NCBI GenBank assembly: GCA_026770585.1
Contig: MU646797.1
Coordinates: 73,192-95,423 of the forward strand
Direction: 5' to 3'
DNA length: 22,232 bases
Source of the DNA: Baffinella frigidus
Taxonomy: Eukaryota; Cryptophyceae; Cryptomonadales; Baffinellaceae
In this document: piece after piece, positions 15,993-22,232 of the stretch
How the letters are laid out: the number at the start of each line of letters is the position of its first letter
How positions within the stretch are numbered: position 1 is the stretch's first letter
Translations under genes and position numbers: made by a program
Notes under the pieces: model-generated
Told to the model about the DNA's origin: nothing
Database searches by the model: none
What the model saw: the letters and a program-made list of their open reading frames with translations, nothing else

Positions 15993-16004
15993 CCATTTAG
16001 CGAA

Positions 16005-16440
16005 GCCTCAGAGCACCCTCAGAGAAGGCTGAGAGCGAAGCCCCACTCAAGCCTCAGCACCTGAACCTGAAGCCTGAGTGAGAAGCCTCAGCGAAGCCTC
16101 AGCGCAAACCCTCAGCGCGAGGCCTCAGCGGAGCGAAGGGGTGACACGGGAGGCGGTGAGCGGCGAAGCGGGGACGTCGACCGATGTCGGGGGAGGTGGT
16201 CTCCTTCCAGAACCCCCAGCGAACCCTCAGAGAAGCCTGAGAGCGAAGCCCCACTCAAGCCTCAGCACCTCAATCTGAAGCCTCAGCGATGCCTCAGCGA
16301 AAGCCTGAAAGAGAAACCTCAGAGAACCCTCAGCGCAGCCTCAGTGCAGCCTCATCGAAGCGACGGGGTGACACGGGAGGCGGCGAGAGGCGAAGCGGGG
16401 ACGTCAACCGGGGGGAGGTGGTCTCGTGCCAGGAAGCCAC
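16005..16440 (+). repeat. Tandem duplication, about 200-bp unit, with AAGCCTCAGCG subrepeats
   Basis: AAGGCTGAGAGCGAAGCCCC, CACTCAAGCCTCAGCACCT, GGGGTGACACGGGAGGCGG and CGAAGCGGGGACGTC appear in order twice (from about 16017 and 16217). Inside each, AAGCCTCAGCG-type 10- to 11-mers repeat many times. Confidence 0.8.
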
Positions 16441-16485
16441 TGCGGTATCTGCGCGCGTGAGGTTCGTGTTCAGGCTTCCACTGAG

Positions 16486-16640
16486 GGTTAGGGGTTAGGG
16501 GTTAGGGTTCAGGGGATAGTGTTCATAGTTTATGGTCTAAGGTACGCCTCCTACTCGCTTAGGTTTGTTGGTTTATGGTTTATGCGTAGTGTTTGAGTGT
16601 TGAGTGTTGAGGTGAGAGGGTAGAGGGTAGAGGATTTTGA
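16486..16640 (+). repeat. Degenerate telomere-type block, G-rich
   Basis: GGGTTAGGGG, GGTTCAGGGG, GGTTTATGG and GTGTTGAGTGTTGAGG units. Confidence 0.65.
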
Positions 16641-16801
16641 GAGGCGAAGAGGGAAGGTGGTCGCGTTCCAGGAAGCCACTGCGGTATCTGCGCGCGTGAG
16701 GTTCGTGTTCAGGCCCCACCAATCTCATCGCGCCACCTCACAGAGTCTATTTCGCAAGGCGTCTATCTCAAGGATATCCGGTACACACCCCGGTATGTTT
16801 A

Positions 16802-16961
16802 TAGGCTAACGGCCTGAAAATGGGGTGGTTAGGCATACGGTATTGCCTAGGACCTCCTACCGTAGGCCGAGGGATCCTAGGACCAAAAAGTCTCGGCCTA
16901 CGGTAGGAGGTCCTAGGCAATGCCGTATGCCTAACTACCCCATTTTCAGGCCGTTGCCCTA
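16802..16961. mobile_element. 70-bp-arm palindrome (long hairpin)
   Basis: Arms 16802-16871 and 16892-16961 pair with four mismatches around a 20-base centre. The arms carry GGCCTGAAAATGGGGT at the outside and TTGCCTAGGACCTCCTACCG with GTAGGCCGAG inside. The inner part is the shared CCTAGG/CTACCGTAGG motif. Confidence 0.85.
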
Positions 16962-17104
16962 TTAATGTTAAGCGCTAGAAGTAGAAAACGGCTCCAGCGC
17001 CAAGCCAGATCTGAGATGTAATGTATTAGATGACGGGGGGAGGTGGTATCGTTCCAGGAAGCTACTGCGGTATCTGCGGGGAGCACATGGCATCACTTTC
17101 CAAC

Positions 17105-17160
17105 AGGCCTAGGACCTGTTTACAGGGACTTTAAGAGATGAATAAAGAAGAAGAAAGAAG
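17105..17160 (+). repeat. Candidate retroelement 3' end with (AAGAAG) tail, copy 1
   Basis: GGCCTAGGACCTGTTTACAGG, then TTAAGAGATGAATAAAGAAG and AAGAAAGAAGG. A related piece, AGGACCTGTATCGAGAGTAATAAAGAAGAAGAA, is at 20150-20186. Confidence 0.45.
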
Positions 17161-17640
17161 GCTCGCCGTCAGACTTCGTCCGTTGGTTCGACTTCAGGCT
17201 TCACAAACTGATCGCACTGACCGTGACGGTACGCTGTCACGCGCGAGGTTCGTGTTCAGGCTTCAGCAAGGCCCAGCTCTGCCTGAGTAAAACTGGGCTC
17301 GCCATAAAACGAATTTGGAGCAGACACTCCAGTACAAAAGAGAAACTAAAACGCTCCAACGGGGGGCGCAAGGTTCGTCGTCAGGCTTCATCACTTCATC
17401 ACAGCGGCGAACCTTGCGCTCCGGGGGGCCGTAGGCATGGGCCTACTGTAGGGTCCTAGGGGGAGGCTGGGAGCGCAAGGTTCGTCGTCAGGCGTCGTCA
17501 GTTGGATCGACGTCAGACTTCACGAATACTGGGCTCGCCATGAAACACATTTAGAGCGCACGGTTCGTCGTCAGGCTTCGTCAGTTGGTTCGACGTCAGG
17601 CTTCACGAATTGATCGCACCGACCGCAACAGCACGGTGTC
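17161..17640 (+). repeat. Array of AGGTTCGTCGTCAGGCTTC units with family G pieces
   Basis: GTTCGTCGTCAGGC, GTTGGTTCGACGTCAGGCTT and TTCACGAATTGATCGCACCG recur several times. Family G fragments (ACTGGGCTCGCCAT) are at 17290-17353 and 17527-17560. The inverted arms TGTACAAAAG-type ends are lost. No gene seen. Confidence 0.6.
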
Positions 17641-17671
17641 ACGTACCCCCTGTGGACCAGCCTTTCCCACT

Positions 17672-17834
17672 AGCCCTGGGCGGTGGCTCAAATTGTGGTC
17701 TGGAACTGAAACCCCAAAAGTTGATTTTGTACTAAGATTGGGGGCTTAAGTTAACATAGCCAGGCGAATTCGCCTGGCTGTCAAGGTAAAATGGCTCAAA
17801 CTCCAGACCACAATTTGAGCCACCTCCCAGGGCT
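17672..17834. mobile_element. Inverted-repeat element, 33-bp arms, with inner 22-bp palindrome
   Basis: Arms 17672-17704 and 17802-17834 (AGCCCTGGGCGGTGGCTCAA onwards) pair with one mismatch. The interior includes AGCCAGGCGAATTCGCCTGG ending CT, a perfect palindrome (17758-17779). No copy elsewhere in the window. Confidence 0.75.
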
Positions 17835-17886
17835 GGTGGTTCAGCCAGAGCCGACTCTTTCGACTGAAGGGGAAGGTGTCCGCCAA

Positions 17887-18041
17887 CCCACACAGCGGGC
17901 TACAAAGGAATTTTTGGCCCAAATCGGGCCACCTTTCCGTTACCTTATGCGTAGGACCCCGCTATGTCCCTACGGGTTGCCTACCGTAGGGTCGCAGGTC
18001 TTATCGCTTAGGGGGCATCCCTTCGAAGTCCGCTGTGTGGG
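17887..18041. mobile_element. Family D MITE, complete copy (155 bp)
   Basis: Ends CCCACACAGCGGGCTACAAA and TTCGAAGTCCGCTGTGTGGG. Interior has TTACCTTATGCGTAGGACCC, TCCCTACGGGTTGCCTACCG and TAGGGTCGCAGG. No clear target duplication. Confidence 0.7.
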
Positions 18042-18100
18042 CTGGGAGCAATCAAAACATGAAGGACCTACCGGACCGCCACCCACCTCGCCTCTAGCCT

Positions 18101-18180
18101 TTCAGGGGAACCTCGCTCATAAGAAAACGCCCCCGCCCCCCCCAGGGAACACCACAGGGCCTTAGATAGCCTAGGGCCCC
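18101..18180. mobile_element. Family A MITE, copy 9 (left half only)
   Basis: TTCAGGGGAACCTCGCTCAT followed by AAGAAAACGCCCCC and a diverged core; no right end. Confidence 0.6.
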
Positions 18181-18278
18181 AAAAGAGAAACGCGGACCCG
18201 CGAGCCCTAAAAGCTGGCGTAGCCAAAAACTGTATTTTAAGTGAATCAGCCATCGATTAGTTTCCCGATGGAAGATTT

Positions 18279-18415
18279 CATACGCAAACACTTATAATTT
18301 ATAAACTGGATTCAATGAAATTTACTGCACATAACGATCTTTACTAGTAACATTAAAGAAAACGTGTAGTAATTTTGATTGGAATCCAGTTTATAAATTA
18401 TAAGTGTTTCCATAT
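18279..18415. mobile_element. Family C MITE, copy 3
   Basis: Arms CAAACACTTATAATTTATAA and TTATAAATTATAAGTGTTTCC. Core AATTTACTGCACA and GTGTAGTAATTTTGATTGG. The ends closely match copy 1. Confidence 0.75.
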
Positions 18416-18467
18416 GAGATTGGCAGGGGTGCACGAGAAACACCAGCAGTGCACTGCCAGCCAGGAT

Positions 18468-18594
18468 ATTTTACCTTAAGTCAACAAAACTGATCCTCGG
18501 CAGTAAGTTGCCATTTCGTTTAGATGGACCTGCTCTGGGAGCAGGCATTTGACTTAAGGCCTTGGTTTTCAGGGGGAGTTGACTTAGGTGAAAT
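18468..18594. mobile_element. Inverted-repeat element with ATTTTACCTTAAGTCAAC ends
   Basis: ATTTTACCTTAAGTCAAC at the left, GTTGACTTAGGTGAAAT at the right. An inner TTGACTTAAGG near 18549 also inverts the left end. Single copy here. Confidence 0.5.
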
Positions 18595-18644
18595 GTTCTG
18601 GCTCAGAGTGCAGTGGGGCTTGTTGAGGAATTCCCGCTCGCGCG

Positions 18645-18786
18645 CCTTTTGAATAACCCCCTAGTAAATAGTCCCCAGGCCCTACGGTAGGCAATACCGT
18701 AAGGACATAGGGGAGTTCCTACGGATAAGGTCACAGAAAGTCGTTTTATTATCCGACGAAATCCCTTCGTAGCCCGCTGTGTGGGT
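18645..18786. mobile_element. Family D element, diverged
   Basis: TTTTGAATAACCCCCTAG, CCTACGGTAGGCAATACCGT, then ATCCCTTCGTAGCCCGCTGTGTGGG. The left terminal repeat is missing. Confidence 0.55.
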
Positions 18787-18849
18787 GGGTCGCGTACGAG
18801 AGAAACCAGCAGTGTGGCTTGTTGAGGAATTCTCGCTGGCGCGCTTGTG

Positions 18850-18935
18850 CGGGCTTGTCTTGGATGGTGCTTGCGCAGCGTGTTACCAGTTCTGCCAGGG
18901 TTCGGGGTTTGGGGTTTAGGGTTCAAAGTTTCGTG

Positions 18936-18970
<35 letters not shown>

Positions 18971-19592
18971 TTCCGGTTTTCGCGGGCGTGTCTTGGATGG
19001 TGCTTGCACAGCGTGTCACCAGGTCTGCCATTTCGGGTTTGGGGTGTGGGGTTTAGGGTTTGGGGTTTAGGGTTTGGAGTTTGGGGATTGGTGTTTGGTG
19101 TTTGGTGTTTGGTGTTTGGTGTTTGGGGTTTGGAGTTTCGGGTTTTGCGGGCTTGTCGTTGATTGTGCTTGCGCAGCGTGGTACCAAGTCTGCCAGGGTT
19201 TCGGGTTCAGGGTTTCGGGTCTAGGGTTTCGGGTTTCGGGGGCTTGTCTTGGATGGTGCTTGCGCAGCGTGTTACCAGGTCTGCCATTTCGGGTTTGGGG
19301 TTTGGGGTTTAGGGTTTGGGGTTTGGGGTGTGGGGTTTAGGGTTTGGGGTTTGGGGTTTGGAGTTTGGGGTTAAGGGTTTAGGATTTGAGGTTTGGTGTT
19401 TGGTGTTTGGTGTTTGGGGTTCAGGGTCTAGGGTATAGGGTTTGGGGTTTGGGGTTTGGGGTTTGAGGTTTGGGGTTTGGGGTTTGGGGTTTGGGATTTT
19501 GGATTTGGTGTTGGGGGTTTCGGGTTTCGGGTTTCGGGTTTCGGGTCTAGGGTTTAGGGTTTAGGGTTTTGGGTTTAAGGTTTAAGGTTTAG
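18850..19592 (+). repeat. G-rich telomere-type array with four embedded copies of a 48-bp unit
   Basis: The unit GGGCTTGTCTTGGATGGTGC with TTGCGCAGCGTGTTACCAGG and TCTGCCA after it occurs at about 18850-18898, 18983-19030, 19148-19195 and 19239-19286. Between and after lie TTTGGGG, TTTAGGG, TTTCGGG, TTTTCGG and TTTGGTG units, each in its own patch. The minus strand stays open in places and encodes N-P-K-P repeats, an artefact of the heptamer. Confidence 0.8.
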
Positions 19593-19639
19593 GGTTACGA
19601 CTCCTGTGAGGCACCACGCAACGTCCTATCGTAGAGTGT

Positions 19640-19742
19640 TCCTAAATCCTAAACCCTGAAGATGCTAAAACCCTAAATCCTAAACCCCAAACCCTCAACG
19701 CTCAATCCTGAAGACGTAAAACGCTCAACCCTAATCCCTGAA
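19640..19742 (-). repeat. Degenerate telomere-type block, C-rich
   Basis: CCTAAATCCTAAACCCTGAAG and CCCTCAACGCTCAATCC units, opposite in sense to the array ending at 19592. ATCCTGAAGACG-type phrases repeat. Confidence 0.7.
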
Positions 19743-19749
19743 GCCTCAC

Positions 19750-19876
19750 CGAAATCGCCGTCATTGGGGAACTTGTCTCTCTTGAACTGCTCAAGCAGGA
19801 GAGGATACTGCTTTTTGGAAAGCCCCGAAGCCGCCTGGTACAGGGGTTGCGGTTCAGGCTTCCGAAAGTACTTCTT
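19750..19876 (-). pseudogene. Candidate orphan exon, 42 codons
   Basis: The minus strand reads GTGCAG^AAGAAG at the left edge and GATTTCG^GTGAGG at the right, good acceptor and donor sequences 127 bases apart. The frame between them is open and protein-like: KKYFRKPEPQPLYQ, then GLSKKQYPLLLEQFKR and KFPNDGDF. Lys, Tyr, Phe and Pro content differs sharply from the heptamer-encoded sequence around it. No domain is recognised. It has telomere-type repeats on its 3' side and a family C element starting 32 bases beyond its 5' side, so neighbouring exons are not visible; it may be a captured or abandoned exon. Confidence 0.4.
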
Positions 19877-19907
19877 CTGCACTTAGCGGATGAGACTTTT
19901 AATATTA

Positions 19908-20041
19908 CAGGAAAACGATTTTAATTTAAAACTTTTGATTCAATGAAAATTACTACACGAATGCTTTAATATTACTAGTAAAACTCATTATGTGTAGTAA
20001 ATTTCATTGCTAGAAAGTTGTAAATTAAAACCGCTTCCCTG
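19908..20041. mobile_element. Family C MITE, copy 4
   Basis: CAGGAAAACGATTTTAATTT and AAATTAAAACCGCTTCCCTG are inverses. Core AAAATTACTACACGA, ATATTACTAGTAA and TGTGTAGTAAATTTCATTG. Confidence 0.75.
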
Positions 20042-20059
20042 TGAAATTGGAACCGGTCT

Positions 20060-20310
20060 CAGGTCCGGGTGCCTGGTTGAGGGTTGATAGTTGAAGGTTT
20101 GCGGTTTAAGGCTCACAGACTGTTGCATCAATCAACTCAAGGCTAAAGGGCCTGATTTAGGACCTGTATCGAGAGTAATAAAGAAGAAGAACAAGGTAGA
20201 GGTTCACCCGCTGAACCCCTAGGTGGTTTAGGGTTTGGGGTTACCCGTTCAGACACTAGGGTTTAGGGCTAGGGTTGAAGGTTTAGGGGGTGAGGTTTAC
20301 GGTGGAACAG
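20060..20310 (+). repeat. Degenerate G-rich heptamer blocks and AAGAAG-tailed piece
   Basis: GGTTGAGGGTTGATAG (20073-20115) and GGTTTAGGG-type units (20224-20300). AGGACCTG to AATAAAGAAGAAGAA (20150-20186) is the second copy of the candidate retroelement 3' end. Confidence 0.5.
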
Positions 20311-20455
20311 AGGGACCGCCCTTGTAGAATACGGTAGCTGCTTGTATGAGCGCGAGAGATCGGGCGCGGGAGCGTTCTGGCAGTCCGTACCACCCTACGG
20401 TATTACATACGGTAGGACCCTGCGGAATGCCGGAATTGGGATGCCACTGGAATTT
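20311..20455. other. Unclassified spacer
   Basis: Contains a CCCTACGGTATTACATACGGTAGG palindrome-like motif (about 20392-20417) of the shared core type. No gene seen. Confidence 0.35.
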
Positions 20456-20593
20456 CATCTCGGAACATACCAGAACCTGTCCTGATAAAAAGGCGTAAGA
20501 TAGCACCATGTGATGCCTAAAATAACATATACACCCTTACCTTCCGCGTGGGGAGCCTAAGAAAGCGGGCCAGATTCTGTCTTGTTCCGAAAT
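20456..20593 (-). mobile_element. Family F MITE, copy 2 (inverted relative to 2276-2413)
   Basis: The reverse complement matches copy 1 along its length, including GGTGTATATG, TATTTTAGGCAT and GCTATCTTACGCCTTTTT. Ends CATCTCGGAACATACCAGAA and CAGATTCTGTCTTGTTCCGA. Confidence 0.7.
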
Positions 20594-20651
20594 TAAATTA
20601 GAGTGTGCACCCTTACCTGGTTCATGACATCGCCGGTAGCACGCCCCCCAG

Positions 20652-20733
20652 GTCTCTCTCTCTCACACACACTCACACTCTCTCACTCTCTCTCACACAC
20701 ACTCTCTCTCTCGCGTGCGTGCGCGCGCTCTCC

Positions 20734-20771
<38 letters not shown>
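20652..20771. repeat. CT/CA microsatellite
   Basis: (CT)n mixed with CACACACTC units and a CGCGTGCGTGCGCGCGC interruption near 20713. Confidence 0.9.
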
Positions 20772-20776
<5 letters not shown>

Positions 20777-20817
20777 CGCAAAGGATTTGCAGTAGAAGGT
20801 TCGCCTCGAGTGGTAAC

Positions 20818-20917
20818 CTGGTTCATGATATCCCGCATGGCGATTTCTTCGGCGCGGCAGTTGGGCATCGGCAGCAGGCCTTGCTGCACCCGCATTGCAA
20901 TTCGCCGGTAGCATTCC
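20818..20917 (-). pseudogene. Candidate exon, 33 codons, with partial copies on both sides
   Basis: The minus strand gives CGTGCAG^GGAATGC at one edge and AACCAG^GTTACC at the other, with an open frame between: ECYRRIAMRVQQ, GLLPMPNC and RAEEIAMRDIMNQ. Two related pieces flank it. One at about 21086-21138 repeats ECYRRIAKRVQQGL. The other at about 20617-20645 keeps the CTACCGGCG and GATGTCATGAACCAG parts, fused by an internal deletion, and ends in a better donor, CAG^GTAAGGG. No domain is recognised; the two Cys could bind metal. Duplicated exon relics are the simplest reading. Confidence 0.4.
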
Positions 20918-20927
20918 CTGCACGTGT

Positions 20928-21085
20928 CAGGGTTTAGGGTGTAGGGTTTAGAGTGTAGGGTGTAGTTTTTTGGGGTTTAGGGTGTATGGTCTGGTGTTTG
21001 GTGTTTGGTGTTTGGTGTTTGGTGTTTGGTGTTTGGTGTTTGGTGTTTGGTGTTTAAGGGTTGGGGTTTGGGGATTAGGGCTTAG
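20928..21085 (+). repeat. G-rich heptamer array with TTTGGTG patch
   Basis: GGGTTTAGGGTGTAGGG units, then nine or so uninterrupted TTTGGTG units (about 20993-21053), then TTTGGGG. Confidence 0.85.
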
Positions 21086-21145
21086 CAAGAGGCCTTGCTG
21101 CACCCGCTTCGCGATTCGCCGGTAGCACTCTCTGCACTCAAGTTG

Positions 21146-21480
21146 AGGGTTTAGAGCGTAGGGTGTAGGGATGGAGGGTTGGGGTTGGGGTTAGAGTTGG
21201 GGTTTGGGGCTGGAGTTTGGGGTTTGGGGTTTGGGGTTTGTGGTTTGTGGTTTGTGGTTTGTGGTTTGTGGTTTGTGGTTTGTGGTTTGTGGTTTGTGGT
21301 TTGTGGTTTGTGGTTTGTGGTTTGTGGTTCAGGGTTTATAGTTTATGGTTTATGGTTCAGGATTTAGAGTTTAGGGGTCAGGGTCCAGGGTTCAGGGTTC
21401 AGGGTTTACGGTTTATGGTTTATGGTTTATGGTTTATGGTTTATGGTTCAGGGTTCAGGGCTAAGGGTTGAGTGTTCAGG
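21146..21480 (+). repeat. G-rich heptamer array with homogeneous TTTGTGG patch
   Basis: GGTTGGGGTT and TTTGGGG units lead to about thirteen uninterrupted TTTGTGG units (about 21237-21328). Mixed TTTATGG and TTCAGGG units follow, with six TTTATGG units near 21411-21446. Confidence 0.9.
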
Positions 21481-21548
21481 GTGAGCACACCGTGTACTGG
21501 AGTCAGGACGGCAATGCTCAGCACTGTGCGTTCAACCACAGTCACACA

Positions 21549-21672
21549 ATGGGTGACGTGGTGGCCCCCACGTACAACAACATCGCCCGCGTCTACACCA
21601 AGCAGGGCAAGCACGAGCGCTGTGCGAGAAGTGCCTCGCCGTCCGTCAAGGCGCTGGGCGAGGACCAGGAGT
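21549..21672 (+). pseudogene. Broken TPR repeat of the kinesin-light-chain/NPHP3 type
   Basis: The frame reads MGDVVAPTYNNIARVYTKQG then KHER. YNNIA-VY--QGK is the first half of the 42-residue TPR of this group. The second half is damaged: EKCLAVR is present in another frame (from about 21626), and KALGED follows back in the first frame. About fifteen bases expected between KHER and EKC are missing, and a second small deletion restores the frame. A stop follows. The piece lies between two GTGAGCACA repeats. Such repeats mediate protein binding. One unit is left, so it is called a relic, although a processed or rearranged exon cannot be excluded. Confidence 0.65.
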
Positions 21673-21763
21673 GAGCACAACCTGTACTGGAGGCGCCGGG
21701 ATGGCAACGCCCATCACTGTGTGTTCAACTACAGTCACACACTGGGCTACTGAGTCCCTAAGA

Positions 21764-21878
21764 CCCCTGGAATCCGGGGAGAGTACGTGACCAAGTTTGC
21801 ACCAGACAAGGCATTAAATCAGTCAACTTACCCCTGAATTAATAGGTCAATATCTACAGCCTAGTCCACCGTGTGGTT
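21764..21878 (-). mobile_element. Family H element, copy 3 (inverted)
   Basis: The reverse complement starts CCACACGGTGGACTAGG and ends CCCCGGATTCCAGG, with GTAAGTTGACTGATTTAATGCC and CTTGGTCACGTAC in between, as in copy 1. Confidence 0.5.
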
Positions 21879-22163
21879 ATTCAGGTGAGCACCACACGTA
21901 CTGGAGGCACTTGGCCAGCTGCTCGGAAGGGCACCAATGGCTCCAAGAGTGGACCGTTCTGAGAGGGTCACGTCCGGCGGCGCGTCCTAGGTTAGTACCG
22001 GAGTGTCCTTGTTAGTACGGGGCACGTCCGATAAAAACACTCAAGACCCCAGATTTGAGGGTGAGCACAACCTGTATTGGAGGCGCCAAGATGGCAGTGC
22101 CCAGCACTTTGCAAGCTGGTCGATCGCTTTGAAGGTCTCCGGCGCGCTCTGCCATGCAAAATA

Positions 22164-22196
22164 CTATGTTAGGCATTAGGTTTATACCTAACATAG
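22164..22196. repeat. 10-bp hairpin beside the AT tract
   Basis: CTATGTTAGG, 13-base loop, CCTAACATAG. Confidence 0.75.
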
Positions 22197-22200
22197 CATG

Positions 22201-22201
<1 letters not shown>

Positions 22202-22232
<31 letters not shown>
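22202..22232. repeat. (AT)n microsatellite at window edge
   Basis: Uninterrupted AT repeat to the last base; its full length is not visible. Confidence 0.95.

Larger units (their letters stand above)
16420..17090 (+). repeat. Three copies of GGTGGTCTCG...GCGGTATCTGCG phrase
   Basis: CCAGGAAGCCACTGCGGTATC with TGCGCGCGTGAGGTTCGTG after it occurs at about 16430-16472 and 16672-16714; a shortened copy lies at 17054-17081. The first two bracket a G-rich telomere-type block (16486-16640); the third follows the 16.8-kb palindrome. Confidence 0.7.
21481..22112 (+). repeat. Four-copy GTGAGCACA...TGTACTGGAGGCGCC repeat
   Basis: Copies begin at 21481, 21671, 21885 and 22061. The first two are about 72-82 bases and share GGCAACGCCCA, CACTGTG, TTCAACTACAGTCACACA and CTGGG. 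The third is cut after about 26 bases, the fourth after about 52. Each starts GTGAG like an intron donor, and copy 3 is preceded by CAG. Confidence 0.7.

Noticed and set aside
1-22232. CRISPR array
   Set aside because: Repeats are either contiguous tandem units or dispersed inverted-repeat elements; no regular repeat-spacer pattern with constant unit length was seen.

Overview
The window looks like nuclear DNA of a microbial eukaryote, most likely an alga or related protist. The reasons are one spliced gene with a GT-AG intron, long arrays of the CCCTAAA/TTTAGGG telomere-type heptamer and its variants, many short inverted-repeat elements, and no bacterial-style operons. The heptamer occurs in plants, dinoflagellates and several other algal groups, so it does not settle the lineage. 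No rRNA, tRNA, CRISPR array or transposase gene was recognised.

Only one gene reads as intact: a minus-strand, two-exon gene (9585-10749) for a 342-residue protein with an N-terminal MYND zinc finger and a helical, TPR-like remainder. The other protein-like stretches are fragments: a repeated Ala/Glu/Arg-rich cassette (about 0.94-1.6 kb), an ankyrin-like piece between two transposon copies (about 13.8 kb), two candidate minus-strand exons (19750-19876 and 20818-20917, the latter with partial copies on both sides), a 52-codon ORF at 12.2 kb, and a broken kinesin-light-chain/NPHP3-type TPR repeat at 21.55 kb.

Most of the rest is repeats. I name the inverted-repeat families A to I for this window. 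A (ends CAGGGGTACC, nine copies, TA target duplication) and B (ends TATCCCTTAAGTGG, about 9-bp target duplication) are the clearest. C is AT-rich with a TTACTACAC core. D and H share CCACAC-type ends. E ends in CCACTCGAG. F, G and I are lower-copy families. A, B, D and other palindromes with unrelated ends share one internal motif built from CCTAGG and CTACNGTAGG. Several elements are nested or abut, so relative ages can be read.

Layout: 0-5.2 kb, mosaic of element families plus a polypurine tract, a 26-bp minisatellite and the cassette repeats. 5.2-8.7 kb, telomere-type blocks, GA/CT microsatellites and a segmental duplication (subtelomere-like). 8.7-11.2 kb, the MYND gene and low-repeat flanks. 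11.3-11.7 kb, a large C-rich telomere-type array. 11.7-18.8 kb, dense A/B/C/D elements, strong hairpins and a 200-bp tandem duplication. 18.9-21.5 kb, G-rich telomere-type arrays with an embedded four-copy 48-bp unit. 21.5-22.2 kb, four intron-start-like GTGAGCAC repeats around the TPR fragment, then an (AT)n tract. The telomere-type repeats switch from G-rich to C-rich at two places (about 5.2-5.5 kb and 19.6 kb), the arrangement expected at end-to-end fusions.
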